DNA from: Akkermansia massiliensis | GTDB lineage: Bacteria; Verrucomicrobiota; Verrucomicrobiia; Verrucomicrobiales; Akkermansiaceae | DNA length: 64,000 bases | Reading direction: 5' to 3' | Assembly (NCBI RefSeq): GCF_018847375.1 | Contig: NZ_CP072036.1 | Coordinates: 868,001-932,000 of the forward strand | Part shown: in pieces, positions 51,948 through 60,699 of the stretch | Position numbering within the stretch: position 1 is the stretch's first letter | How the letters are laid out: every line of letters begins with the position of its first letter | The notes under the pieces: model-generated | Databases searched by the model: none | What the model saw: the letters and a program-made list of their open reading frames with translations, nothing else | Told to the model about the DNA's origin: nothing | Made by a program: the position numbers and the translations under genes

Positions 51948-53201
51948 ATGTTCCGCCTGCTGACGACCAGCCTTCTCGCGATTCTGTGCCTGCATCTTCC
52001 CGCAGCGCACGGGAAACCCGCGCAGGCGGAAAAGGCGGATGCCATCCAGATCGCCAAAATTCCGGACATCCCGCCCGCGAAATCCGAACAATTTGACCAG
52101 GCGTTCCGCCGCGGCGTAGACTTCCTGCTGAAAACGCAGAACAGGGACGGCTCCTGGGGCGACCACCGGGTGATCGGCACCTGGAACATCCTCTGCCCCT
52201 ATCCGGACGGCCCGCTCACCTTCAAGACGGCAAGCACCGCCCTGTGCATTGCGGGGCTTAACGCCAGCCCCCTGCACAACGAACCCGCCGTGCAGCAGGC
52301 CATGACCCGCGCGGAAAACTACCTGATCCGTACGATGCCCCATTTGAAGCGCGGCGACTCCCTTTGCGTGTACAACACCTGGGCGCATACCTACGTGCTG
52401 GACGCCATGAGCATGCGGGCCGCAAGACTGGACCGGAACAGCCCGCGCTACCGGGAGCTGAAAAGCTGCGCCGGCTCCCAGGTGAAAAAGCTCAATGAGC
52501 TGGCTTCCGCCATGGGGGGCTGGGGCTACCTCACCTATTCCGGCTTCAGCAAACGGCCCGCGGCGCAGCCTACCTCCTTCCTGACGGGAACCGTCCTTAT
52601 CTCCGCCTGGATGGCCGGAAAATCATTCGGCCTGTCGCTGGACAACAAAATATTCAGCCGCGCGTTGAAGTTCCTCAAATCCCAGAGGACGCCGGCGGGA
52701 ACCTACGTCTATTCCCTGGGGCATGCCTTCTATCCCGGCCGGCCCATCAACCGCCACACCGGCAGCCTGGCACGCACCCCCGCCTGTGACTACGCCATCA
52801 GGCTCTGGGAGCCGGAGGACATCTCCCTGCGCCAGCTCGTGGACGGACTGGACCGCCTGTGGAGCCGCCGGGGATGGCTGACGATGGCCCTGCACAAGCC
52901 CACTCCCCATGAAAGTTTCGCCCAGAATTCCGGCTACTTTTTCTACTACGGATACTATTATTCAGGAATGTGTCTGGACATGCTGGCCCCAAATCAGGTA
53001 AAACGCCATGCGTCTCTATTGGCGGACGACATCCTCACCCGTCAGGGAACAGACGGTTCCTGGTGGGATTACCCCCTGTACAATTATCACAAATTCTACG
53101 GCACCGGCTACGCCCTTTACGCCCTTTCCCGCGCGTGGGACAAGCTGTACGGACAGCCGGAACCGCCTTCATCCCTTACTTCCACACCATTCCGGCCATG
53201 A
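51948..53201 (+). CDS. Exported squalene-cyclase/prenyltransferase-fold protein, copy 2
   Basis: The 417-residue paralogue follows copy 1 by 3 bp. It shares FLLKTQNRDGSWGDH, YSLGHAFYPGRPINRHTGSL, FAQNSGYFFYYGYYYSG and WWDYPLYNYHKFYGTGYALY, and also lacks DxDD. Divergence is concentrated outside these segments, so the duplication is not recent. The signal peptide is RLLTTSLLAILCLHLPAAHG. Its stop overlaps the GH43 start (ATGA), implying translational coupling. Confidence 0.8.
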   Translation: MFRLLTTSLLAILCLHLPAAHGKPAQAEKADAIQIAKIPDIPPAKSEQFDQAFRRGVDFLLKTQNRDGSWGDHRVIGTWNILCPYPDGPLTFKTASTALCIAGLNASPLHNEPAVQQAMTRAENYLIRTMPHLKRGDSLCVYNTWAHTYVLDAMSMRAARLDRNSPRYRELKSCAGSQVKKLNELASAMGGWGYLTYSGFSKRPAAQPTSFLTGTVLISAWMAGKSFGLSLDNKIFSRALKFLKSQRTPAGTYVYSLGHAFYPGRPINRHTGSLARTPACDYAIRLWEPEDISLRQLVDGLDRLWSRRGWLTMALHKPTPHESFAQNSGYFFYYGYYYSGMCLDMLAPNQVKRHASLLADDILTRQGTDGSWWDYPLYNYHKFYGTGYALYALSRAWDKLYGQPEPPSSLTSTPFRP

Positions 53202-54310
53202 CAAACACCATGAAATCCCTTCTGGCGCTCTGCCTGTTCTGCGGCGCGGCCGCCGTTTCCACCGCGGAAACGCCGGTCCGGCACACGTCCTTCAAGCCCG
53301 GTGAAATCTGGACGGACAACAACGGCGTGCACATCAATGCCCACGGCGGCGGCATTCTGTACGACAAGGGCACCTACTACTGGTACGGGGAACACAAGGT
53401 GGAGGGGGACGCCGGAAACCGCGCCCAGGTGGGCGTGCACTGCTATTCCTCCAGGGACCTTTACAACTGGAAGGACGAGGGAATCGCCCTGAAAGTGGTG
53501 GAAGGGGACAACTCCCACCCCATCGCCAAGGGCTGCATCCTGGAACGCCCCAAGGTGGTCTACAACAAGAAGACCAAAAAGTACGTGATGTGGTTCCACC
53601 TGGAACTCAGGGGGAAGGGCTACGGTTCCGCGTACGCGGGCGTGGCTACGGCCACAAAGCCCACCGGTCCGTTCACGTTCCTGAAAGCCGGGCGCGTCAA
53701 TCCGGGCAAATGGCCCCTGAATCTGGACAAAAAGGACCAGACGACCGAGTTCACCAAGGAGATGCCTGACTATGTCCGCATCATCCGCAGGGACTTCCCC
53801 GGCGGCCAGATGAGCCGTGACATGACCATCTTTGTGGACGACAACGGCAAGGCCTACCATATTTACTCCTCCGAAGGGAACATCACCCTGCACATCGCGG
53901 AACTGACGCCGGACTACACCGGGCATAACGGAAAATACGTCCGCGTCTTCGTCAACCGCTACATGGAAGCTCCCGCCATCTGCAAGCACAACGGGAAATA
54001 CTACATGATCGCCTCCGGCTGCTCCGGCTGGGCGCCCAACGCGGCCCGCAGCGCCGTGGCCCCCCGCATGGCCGGACCGTGGACGGAGCTCAAAAATCCC
54101 TGCGTAGGGCCCAAGGCCAATATCACCTTCGGCGGACAAAGCACCTACATCCTGCCCGTACAGGGCAAGCCCGGCAAATTCATCTTCATGGCGGACATCT
54201 GGCGGCCCAAAAACGCCATTGACGGCCGCCACATGTGGCTTCCCATGAAATGGGACGGCGACCAGATCATTCTGGAATGGAAGGATGAATGGACCCTGAA
54301 GGATCTGTAA
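53198..54310 (+). CDS. Exported GH43 glycosidase (subfamily 24-like, exo-beta-1,3-galactosidase type)
   Basis: The 370-residue product has a signal peptide (MKSLLALCLFCGAAAVSTA) and one five-bladed propeller: INAHGGGILYDKGTYYWYGE, KGCILERPKVVYNKKTKKYV, MSRDMTIFVDDNGKAYHIYS, NRYMEAPAICKHNGKYYMIA and TFGGQSTYILPVQGK. The Glu in MEAP fits the general acid. The usual N-terminal catalytic Asp is missing; a Gln (GGQSTY) lies where GH43_24 exo-galactanases are reported to use glutamine. It would release galactose from beta-1,3-linked glycans such as mucin O-glycan cores or arabinogalactan, in the periplasm or outside. Confidence 0.88.
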   Translation: MTNTMKSLLALCLFCGAAAVSTAETPVRHTSFKPGEIWTDNNGVHINAHGGGILYDKGTYYWYGEHKVEGDAGNRAQVGVHCYSSRDLYNWKDEGIALKVVEGDNSHPIAKGCILERPKVVYNKKTKKYVMWFHLELRGKGYGSAYAGVATATKPTGPFTFLKAGRVNPGKWPLNLDKKDQTTEFTKEMPDYVRIIRRDFPGGQMSRDMTIFVDDNGKAYHIYSSEGNITLHIAELTPDYTGHNGKYVRVFVNRYMEAPAICKHNGKYYMIASGCSGWAPNAARSAVAPRMAGPWTELKNPCVGPKANITFGGQSTYILPVQGKPGKFIFMADIWRPKNAIDGRHMWLPMKWDGDQIILEWKDEWTLKDL

Positions 54311-54331
54311 CCGTTTCCTTCCCCCTCTTTC

Positions 54332-54787
54332 ATGCAGGATACGATCTACTGCTTCCACCTCCTGGCCACGAGGCAGAAGAGCACCCTGCTATATGCCATG
54401 TGCTCCATTCCCGTCGTCACGGCAATCTGGCTGCTGAATCCGGAATGGCCTTTCTGGGCCGGTTACATTGCCTGGGCGCTCGTCTGCACGGCAGTTCTGA
54501 TGATTCAATATGCCGCCCCTCTCCCCATCCGCTGCCCACACTGCGGGCATGCCGGGCTTCGCCCCGCCTCGCAGACGCCGGAGGAACAGGGAAGGCCGGA
54601 TACAGGCATCATGCTGGAATGCCGGGGCTGCGGCTCCTCCTTTTATACGGACGCCTACCTCCCATGGCCGGGGAAAAGCGTTCGCCGCCGTCCCGTTTCC
54701 GCGGATGAATGGGAAGAAAAACCTGCCTGTAAACAAGCCGGGCCTGCTTCCTCCGGAGAGGAAAGCAGGCCGGACAGGTTTTCCTGA
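54332..54787 (+). CDS. Membrane protein with a cytosolic zinc ribbon
   Basis: The 151-residue product has two hydrophobic segments (LYAMCSIPVVTAIWLL and FWAGYIAWALVCTAVLMIQY) followed by two CxxC pairs, IRCPHCGHAG and ECRGCGSSF, forming a zinc-ribbon-like module, and a charged tail. It starts 21 bp after the GH43 stop and may be the last gene of that operon. Function is unknown. A GC-rich hairpin (about 54743-54772) lies inside its last codons. Confidence 0.68.
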   Translation: MQDTIYCFHLLATRQKSTLLYAMCSIPVVTAIWLLNPEWPFWAGYIAWALVCTAVLMIQYAAPLPIRCPHCGHAGLRPASQTPEEQGRPDTGIMLECRGCGSSFYTDAYLPWPGKSVRRRPVSADEWEEKPACKQAGPASSGEESRPDRFS

Positions 54788-54805
54788 ATTTAACGGAGGA
54801 AAAGA

Positions 54806-55225
54806 TTAACGGGCTTTCTTGGAAGCCATCACATAATTCCTCATGCGCTGGTCAGCGGGAGTGGTGGGGCGCACGCTGGTGACCCAGTTGCCATCCTTGT
54901 CCTTCTTCTTGATTTCCGTTCTGTCCCGGTACAGCTTCGCGGAGAAATCGTTGGAATCAAGGATCACCGGGCCGGGGCCCTTGGTGACGATGGGAGTGGG
55001 CGGTACTTCCGCCACCACCGTCATGGGGGTAGTAAGGGAATCATACCAGTACACCAGTTCCTGCTGGCCGATGGGGTTGTCCGGATAAGGCGCATAGGCT
55101 CCGTTATTGGTGGAAACCTTCACATAGGCCGGTTCCGGGAACGTGGTCTGATAGGAAGAAGGGGAACAGGCCCCCAACAGCAAAAGGCCGGCTCCGCCGA
55201 CAATGATCATGGAATGCAGTTTCAT
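54806..55225 (-). CDS. Small lipoprotein of unknown function
   Basis: The 139-residue product has a lipoprotein signal, MIIVGGAGLLLLGACSPSS, with lipobox LGAC. The mature part is beta-rich and Pro/Thr-rich (TPMTVVAEVPPTPIVTKGPG), with a basic C-terminus (RNYVMASKKAR). It is convergent with the zinc-ribbon gene, 18 bp between stops. No family is recognised. Confidence 0.78.
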   Translation of the reverse strand: MKLHSMIIVGGAGLLLLGACSPSSYQTTFPEPAYVKVSTNNGAYAPYPDNPIGQQELVYWYDSLTTPMTVVAEVPPTPIVTKGPGPVILDSNDFSAKLYRDRTEIKKKDKDGNWVTSVRPTTPADQRMRNYVMASKKAR

Positions 55226-55569
55226 ATAGGCATTTGATTCCCTCCCGTCTCGTTCCGTTCAGACGATGCACGGTTCCGGGAACTTCCACTGTGCCGTGAA
55301 AACTTTCCAAATTCACTTATTTTCAAACAGAAACGTTTATGAATGACAGAACTTCCGCCCGTTTGTCTTATCTCCGTCTTGAACGCGTTGCTGCACGCCG
55401 GAAACCATCGGGACCTCTTCCAGCCCTTGCACCCTCCGGAATATTCCGGACAATCATGCTCCGGGCAGGTAAGGCGGCATTAACAAAAACCATTCCCCTT
55501 CCAACAAAAAAACCTGCCGGGAATGACCTCCCGCACCAGCTCTGAAAAACGTTCCCGGCTCCGGCTCAG
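55226..55569. other. Intergenic region without a supported gene
   Basis: About 340 bases. A 68-codon plus-strand frame (55339-55545) has no ribosome site, promoter or recognisable product. The segment carries the start region of the lipoprotein on its left and the tail of the ankyrin gene on its right. Confidence 0.6.
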
Positions 55570-57120
55570 TCATACGCAGGCGGAGAGGAAGGGGAGGAAT
55601 GTTCTCTCTCCTTTTTCCGTTCTTCTCCGGTGATGCCTCCGTGACGCCGCAGCAACGCGGCCATCTCCCCCATCCCCGCGCTCCAGCGCCATGTCCAACG
55701 CCGTACGGCCCCTGGCATCCACCGCATTGAGCAGCTCCCGGCACGAAACCAGAATATCCGCCAGGGGAACGGATCGGGAGGCAACGGCCTTCATCAGGGG
55801 AGTCGTCGTACCGCCCGGAAGCATATCCTCCCCGGACAGGCGAAGCCGGGACATCAGAAAACGAAGCATGCTCTCATCCCCCGTTTCCACGGCCAAAAAA
55901 ACGGCTGGCCAGGGAGAAACCGAACTGAATAAATCCGTGCGCAGCCTTTCCAGGTTTTCAGACAATTTTCGGTAAGCCGCAGCGGACGATCCTCCGGCTG
56001 CTGCCATGCGCTCCGCGATCAGACGCGCTTCCCCAAAGCCGGCAAAATTCCGGGCCGGGCTGGTGAAGCCCTCTGATCTTCTCTCCGGTACCAGCCCCGC
56101 GACGGCCAGCAAATCCCGGCACCTCTGGCGGTATAGCCACGACTCATGCGCCGTCATGTAAATGCCTATCCCGGAACTCCAGAAATAAATGCCGGGCTGA
56201 ATTTCATACTCCACGGAAAAAACCACATAACGCCGCCACGCCCGGTCCGCCTCCCGGAGCCTGTCCTCCCATCCGGTACGCATGAAACTGCAGCCATTCT
56301 CCGGCAAGAAAGCCGTCCGGATACCGGACAACCGGGCCTTCCAGTAATTCCGGTAGGAGCCCAGCAGGAACTTGACGAAGGGATATTCAGAAGAACAAAC
56401 GGCCTGTTCCACCTTTTGCAGCACGGGGTCATTCTCCTGCCAGCCGGGATCCACGGGCGCAACGTCTACCAGCGGGTAGGCATTCGTCGCGCAGGCCGTA
56501 TCCGCAATAGCCATCATCCGTTCCATCTTCTTGAAGGCCCGGCGCACATGGACTTCCGCCTCCTCCAGCTCTCCCAATGACCCGGCATCGGGTACGCCCT
56601 CCCCCTTCATGGCAGAGCGCCGGTTTTGGGCGGCCAGCATCCACGCCCTGTAAAACCTCTCATCCGCTCTTAAAAATGCCTCCCAAGCCACCTGCGCCTG
56701 CACCCAGGATTCCATCACTATTTCATCCTGCAATTCCTGAAGAGGCATTTCCTTAAACCACTTTGATTGATGTTCAATCAATTCCGACTTTACAAACCAC
56801 CGTGAAGCCAACCAGGCGGCTACGGGAGCATAAAGAGCATCCAGCCGGGACTGCCAATAGGCGTCCAGTGCGGCGGCGGCTTCCTTCAGCGCACGGGCAT
56901 CCTTTGCCGCCCGGGTGGCGTCTATCGCTTGTTCCAGACGGACAGGCTCCGTCTCCTCCGGACCAGGAACCGCACCTTTTCCATAGGCTGGTATATATTC
57001 GGCAAACGCCTTCAACGTTCCGGAAGGCAGTAAAAACTCCCTGGAAGGATCGGACGGCACATCCCCGGAAGCCCACCCGGCCACGCAAAATGCCGCCGCG
57101 GCCATAATCCGCCATCTCAT
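55570..57120 (-). CDS. Exported helical protein with C-terminal ankyrin repeats, frameshifted near its end
   Basis: The 516-residue product has a signal peptide (MRWRIMAAAAFCVAGWASG), a long alpha-helical domain of unknown family, and two ankyrin-like repeats near the C-terminus (GDESMLRFLMSRLRLSG, GTTTPLMKAVASRSVPLADI, NAVDARGRTALDMALERGD). After ALERGD the frame gives a basic tail unlike ankyrin. The adjacent frame instead reads GEMAALLRRHGGITGEE, the classic end of an ankyrin repeat, and stops at 55566. One base too many in the five-base C run at 55667-55671 (G's on the coding strand) explains this. The upstream start could also be 57126 or 57162. Confidence 0.75.
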   Translation of the reverse strand: MRWRIMAAAAFCVAGWASGDVPSDPSREFLLPSGTLKAFAEYIPAYGKGAVPGPEETEPVRLEQAIDATRAAKDARALKEAAAALDAYWQSRLDALYAPVAAWLASRWFVKSELIEHQSKWFKEMPLQELQDEIVMESWVQAQVAWEAFLRADERFYRAWMLAAQNRRSAMKGEGVPDAGSLGELEEAEVHVRRAFKKMERMMAIADTACATNAYPLVDVAPVDPGWQENDPVLQKVEQAVCSSEYPFVKFLLGSYRNYWKARLSGIRTAFLPENGCSFMRTGWEDRLREADRAWRRYVVFSVEYEIQPGIYFWSSGIGIYMTAHESWLYRQRCRDLLAVAGLVPERRSEGFTSPARNFAGFGEARLIAERMAAAGGSSAAAYRKLSENLERLRTDLFSSVSPWPAVFLAVETGDESMLRFLMSRLRLSGEDMLPGGTTTPLMKAVASRSVPLADILVSCRELLNAVDARGRTALDMALERGDGGDGRVAAASRRHHRRRTEKGERTFLPFLSACV

Positions 57121-57278
57121 GCCCATGCTGCTCCTGTTCTCTTCCTTCCGGCTTCCCCGCACGAGCCGCCATCATGTCATCATCCGGATTTCACGGCCTT
57201 TTCTTTTCAACGGGCAACCGCATGAAGGAAAGGAGCTTGCCGGGAACGCGGAGGCGTGGTTGAATGCATGCCTTCTCC

Positions 57279-58178
57279 ATGATTACGGATTTCCGGCTGA
57301 AAGTGTTTGAGACCGTCGCGCGGCGCCTGAACTTCACGCGCGCGGCGGAGGAGCTGTTCATCACGCAGCCGGCCGTCACCCGGCATATCAAGGAGCTGGA
57401 ACGCCTGCTGGACGCCCGCCTGTTCAAAAGGGAAGGCCGCGGCATCGCCCTGACGGCGGAAGGCGTGCGCCTGCTGGTCCATTCCCGCCGCATCCTCAAG
57501 GAATATGAAACGCTGGCGGAAGACATGTCTTCCGGCCGGAATACGCCCGTTTCCGGTGAATTGAGCCTGGGAGCCAGCTCCACCATGTCCCAGTACGTCC
57601 TGCCTCCGCTGCTGGCCCTGTTCAACCGCCATTATCCGGAAATACGCATACGGCTGAAAAGCGGCAATACGGAGGAAATCGAACAGGCCGTGCAGGATGA
57701 AGCCGTGCAGCTCGGCATCGTGGAAGGCACCGCAAGGCGCACGGACCTGCATTACCTGCCCTTCATGGAGGATGAAATCATTCTGGCGGGCGGTTCTCAT
57801 GCCGCCGCCCCGCGGGAAGGCCTCTCCCTCCCGCAGCTCTCCCATGTTCCCCTGATCATGCGGGAACCGGGGTCCGGCACGCGCCGGGTGGTGGAGGAAG
57901 TCCTGAAGAAACACGGAATCGCCGCTTCCGGCCTCCACGTCCTGATGACGCTGGGCAATACGGAAAGCATCAAGATGTATCTGGCGCATTCCCCGGCATG
58001 CTCTTTTCTCTCCTCCCTCGCCGTGCGGGAAGAGCTCAAACGCGGGGATTTGAAAAAAATCCATCTCCGCCATCTGGAAATCCGCCGTTCCTTTCACTTT
58101 GCCAACGGGCACGGAGACTACAGCAGAATCAATGAATTATTCATCAAATTCTGCCGGAATTATTATAACAAAATCTAA
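57279..58178 (+). CDS. LysR-family transcriptional regulator
   Basis: The 299-residue product has the LysR winged helix (DFRLKVFETVARRLNFTRAA, ELFITQPAVTRHIKELER) and a two-lobed effector domain (GELSLGASSTMSQYVLPPLL, REPGSGTRRVVEEVL). The pairing with a YeiH-type transporter 121 bp downstream resembles the yeiE-yeiH pair of enterobacteria. I start at the second ATG (MITDFRLKVF), the usual LysR N-terminus. It probably controls the downstream gene, and perhaps itself, through repeats at 58164-58207. Confidence 0.93.
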   Translation: MITDFRLKVFETVARRLNFTRAAEELFITQPAVTRHIKELERLLDARLFKREGRGIALTAEGVRLLVHSRRILKEYETLAEDMSSGRNTPVSGELSLGASSTMSQYVLPPLLALFNRHYPEIRIRLKSGNTEEIEQAVQDEAVQLGIVEGTARRTDLHYLPFMEDEIILAGGSHAAAPREGLSLPQLSHVPLIMREPGSGTRRVVEEVLKKHGIAASGLHVLMTLGNTESIKMYLAHSPACSFLSSLAVREELKRGDLKKIHLRHLEIRRSFHFANGHGDYSRINELFIKFCRNYYNKI

Positions 58179-58207
58179 TCGCCTATAACAATTTCTGATT
58201 AGATTTT
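58164..58207. promoter_or_regulatory. Repeat-rich candidate LysR control site before the YeiH-type gene
   Basis: Two copies of TATAACAA begin at 58164 and 58184, 20 bases apart (about two helical turns), and continue similarly (TCTAATC, TCTGATT). The same stretch holds an 11-bp perfect inverted repeat AAAATCTAATC/GATTAGATTTT (58170-58180, 58197-58207). It overlaps the regulator's stop codon. It may be a regulator site, a weak terminator, or both. Confidence 0.5.
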
Positions 58208-58299
58208 ATGATGATTGTGGAGTATATCTCCCACGCAGCCGTTCCGGCACGTTCCCCCTCCGGACAAGACGGGCGGCCGCAGCCATCATTCTACAGCCC

Positions 58300-59322
58300 A
58301 TGTCCCCCAAACATCTCGCCAATCCGCTCCACGGCATCCTGCTCATCGTCCTGTTCTCCTTTTCCGCCTTCTACATTGCGGACTTTGAATGGGTGAAACA
58401 CCTCTCCTTCAGCCCGCTGATCGTCGGCATCGTGCTGGGGATGCTTTACGCCAACAGCCTGCGCAACCACCTTCCGGAAGCGTGGGTGCCCGGCATCCAG
58501 TTCTGCACCAAGCAGGTGCTGAGAACAGGCATCGTCCTGTACGGGTTCAAGCTGACCTTCCAGAGCGTGATCGACATCGGGGGAGCGGCTCTTCTGATCG
58601 ACCTCATTGTGGTCTCTCTCACCATTCTGCTGGGCGCGGGACTGGGGCGGCTGCTGAAAATGGACCGGGACACGGCCCTTCTGACCTCCATCGGCAGTTC
58701 CATCTGCGGGGCGGCGGCCGTCCTGGGCGCGGAACCCGTCGTGAAAAGCAAGCCTTACAAGGCGGCCGTGGCCGTTTCCACCGTCGTCATCTTCGGCACG
58801 CTATCCATGTTCCTGTATCCGGCCCTGTACCGGGCCGGAATGCTGAACCTGACGACGGAACAGATGGGCCTCTTTACCGGAGCCACCCTTCATGAAGTGG
58901 CCCACGTGGTGGGCGCCGGCAACGCCATGGGGCAGGCCATCTCCGACCCGGCCATCATCGTCAAGATGATCCGCGTGATGATGCTGGCCCCGGTGCTGGT
59001 CATCCTGAGCATCATCCTGGCGCGGCGGGACTCCGCCGCCGGAGGAAACAGCGAAAAACGTAAAATCACCATCCCCTGGTTCGCGTTCCTGTTCCTCGCC
59101 GTCATCGGCTTCAATTCCCTGCACCTGCTGCCTGCCGAACTGGTGGACGCCATCAACACCCTGGACACGTTCCTGCTGACCATGGCGATGACGGCTCTGG
59201 GCACAGAATCCAGCTTTGAGAAGTTCAAGAAAGCCGGAGCGCGCCCCTTCCTGCTTGCGGGCCTCCTGTACGTCTGGCTCTTCTTCGGCGGCTACTGGCT
59301 GGTCAAGCTCATCAGCTTCTAA
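58300..59322 (+). CDS. YeiH/UPF0324-family membrane transporter (putative sulfate exporter family)
   Basis: The 340-residue product has about 10 transmembrane helices, with family segments starting FSPLIVGIVLGMLYANSLRN, GIVLYGFKLTFQSVIDIG, SIGSSICGAAAVLGAEPVVK and GATLHEVAHVVGAGNAMGQA. Members are annotated as putative sulfate or sulfonate-related exporters; direct evidence for the substrate is limited. Association with the upstream LysR gene supports an inducible transporter. Confidence 0.9.
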   Translation: MSPKHLANPLHGILLIVLFSFSAFYIADFEWVKHLSFSPLIVGIVLGMLYANSLRNHLPEAWVPGIQFCTKQVLRTGIVLYGFKLTFQSVIDIGGAALLIDLIVVSLTILLGAGLGRLLKMDRDTALLTSIGSSICGAAAVLGAEPVVKSKPYKAAVAVSTVVIFGTLSMFLYPALYRAGMLNLTTEQMGLFTGATLHEVAHVVGAGNAMGQAISDPAIIVKMIRVMMLAPVLVILSIILARRDSAAGGNSEKRKITIPWFAFLFLAVIGFNSLHLLPAELVDAINTLDTFLLTMAMTALGTESSFEKFKKAGARPFLLAGLLYVWLFFGGYWLVKLISF

Positions 59323-59625
59323 ACTTTAAAGACCTTTCGCCTGCGGGGGAAGCATGCATCCGCGTTTCCTCCCCGTACGGAAGCAAAAAGGCCGTTTCAT
59401 CCGCAACGGAACGGTTTCCAACAGAGAAACGGCTACTCAACATGAGTTCCTTGAGATAAAAAGCAGCCCCTGATTCCGGATTTATCATTCGTTTCCCGGC
59501 GGATCCGGGCAGTAAACCGCTCCTATTCCCGCTGCTGCGGCAGGTTTTCCCAGCCTGCCCCAACAAAAATTCATAGCCAAACCGTTTGGAGACGCTATAG
59601 TACACGTACCCAGTTTTTAAAACAA
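59323..59625. other. Intergenic region before the aminotransferase
   Basis: About 300 bases. It contains GCCGTTTC/GAAACGGC (about 59381-59435), followed by T's only when read on the minus strand, a small GGCAGG/CCTGCC hairpin near 59540-59560, and the aminotransferase promoter. A 106-codon minus-strand frame shows no protein-like features. Confidence 0.55.
59574..59601 (+). promoter_or_regulatory. Candidate promoter of the class V aminotransferase
   Basis: TAGCCA (59574-59579), a 16-base spacer and TATAGT (59596-59601), closely resembling the recA promoter in sequence and spacing. The leader would be about 18 bases. Confidence 0.5.
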
Positions 59626-60699
59626 ATGGCAACCAAATTATTCATTCCCGGACCCACTGAAGTAGCACCTGAAGTACTTGCCGCCATGAGCGGCCCGATG
59701 ATGGGGCACCGATCCAAGGCGGCTTCCGCCCTGCAGCGCCGCATTTCCAACAATCTGCGCCGCATTCTGCTGACGGAACAGGAAATCCTGCTCTCCACTT
59801 CCTCCGGTACGGGCTTGATGGAAGGCGCCGTGCGTTCCTGCACCGCCAAGCGAGCCGCCATTTTTTCCGTGGGCGCCTTCGGCGACAAATGGTACAAGAT
59901 TGCCACGGGCAACGGCGTTCCCTCCGACATTTTCAAGAGCGAACTCGGCCAGCCCACCACCCCGGAAATGGTGGACGGCGCCCTCTCCACCGGCAAGTAC
60001 GACACTATCTGCATCACCCATAATGAAACGTCCACCGGCGTCCAGAACCCGGTGGAGGAAATTGCGGAAGTACTCAAAAAATACCCGGACGTCGTATGGT
60101 GCATGGACGCGGTAAGTTCCGCCGCCGGCTCCCGGATTGAAACGGACAGGCTGGGCGTGGACGTGCTGGTGACCTCCACCCAGAAGGCGCTGGCGCTCCC
60201 CCCCGGCATGGCTGTCTGCACGCTGTCCCAAAAGGCTTATGAACGCACCGCCTCCGTCCCCAACCGCGGTTGCTACTTTGACCTGCGCTCCATTTACGAC
60301 ACTATCCAGAAAAAGGACTACCAGTACACGAACACCCCCTGCGTCTCCATCATGTACGCCATGGACCTCCAGCTCCAGCGCATCATGCAGGAAGGCGTGG
60401 AAAACCGCTTTGCGCGCCATGAAGCCATGGCGGAATTCGTGCGCTCCTGGGCGGATGAATATTTCAGCGTCTTCGCCAACCGGGACCATCTTTCCCGCAC
60501 CCTGACGGTCATCAGCAACACGAGGGACATTGACATCGCCGCCCTGAACAACGTGCTGATCGAACGCGGCATGCAGCTCGGCAACGGTTACGGGGATTTG
60601 AAGAACAAGACCTTCCGCATCGCCCACATGGGTGAGCTGACGATGGACGACATGCGCTCCATCACGTCCAACATCGTGGACATCCTGAAACTCAAGTAA
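59626..60699 (+). CDS. Class V aminotransferase, probable serine-pathway (phosphoserine) aminotransferase
   Basis: The 357-residue PLP enzyme begins FIPGPTEVAPEVLAAMSGPM, as in the alanine-glyoxylate / serine-pyruvate group. It has LSTSSGTGLMEGAVRS (phosphate cradle), VVWCMDAVSSAAG (ring-stacking Asp) and Schiff-base Lys187 in TSTQKALALPPG. Family members of this type act as phosphoserine aminotransferases in several bacteria and archaea. The DUF1015 and serA genes downstream support a role in making serine from 3-phosphohydroxypyruvate. An alanine/serine-glyoxylate activity cannot be excluded. Confidence 0.85.
   Translation: MATKLFIPGPTEVAPEVLAAMSGPMMGHRSKAASALQRRISNNLRRILLTEQEILLSTSSGTGLMEGAVRSCTAKRAAIFSVGAFGDKWYKIATGNGVPSDIFKSELGQPTTPEMVDGALSTGKYDTICITHNETSTGVQNPVEEIAEVLKKYPDVVWCMDAVSSAAGSRIETDRLGVDVLVTSTQKALALPPGMAVCTLSQKAYERTASVPNRGCYFDLRSIYDTIQKKDYQYTNTPCVSIMYAMDLQLQRIMQEGVENRFARHEAMAEFVRSWADEYFSVFANRDHLSRTLTVISNTRDIDIAALNNVLIERGMQLGNGYGDLKNKTFRIAHMGELTMDDMRSITSNIVDILKLK

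Noticed and set aside
50718..53201. Annotation of the two toroid proteins as squalene-hopene cyclases.
   Set aside because: Both have signal peptides and lack the DxDD catalytic motif, and they are much shorter than true cyclases.
55339..55545. A 68-codon plus-strand frame in the gap between the lipoprotein and ankyrin genes.
   Set aside because: No ribosome site, promoter, hydrophobic pattern or motif supports it.
59312..59632. A 106-codon minus-strand frame upstream of the aminotransferase, ending near a T-tailed hairpin.
   Set aside because: It overlaps the aminotransferase promoter and start, and has no recognisable signal or domain. The hairpin alone does not establish a transcript.
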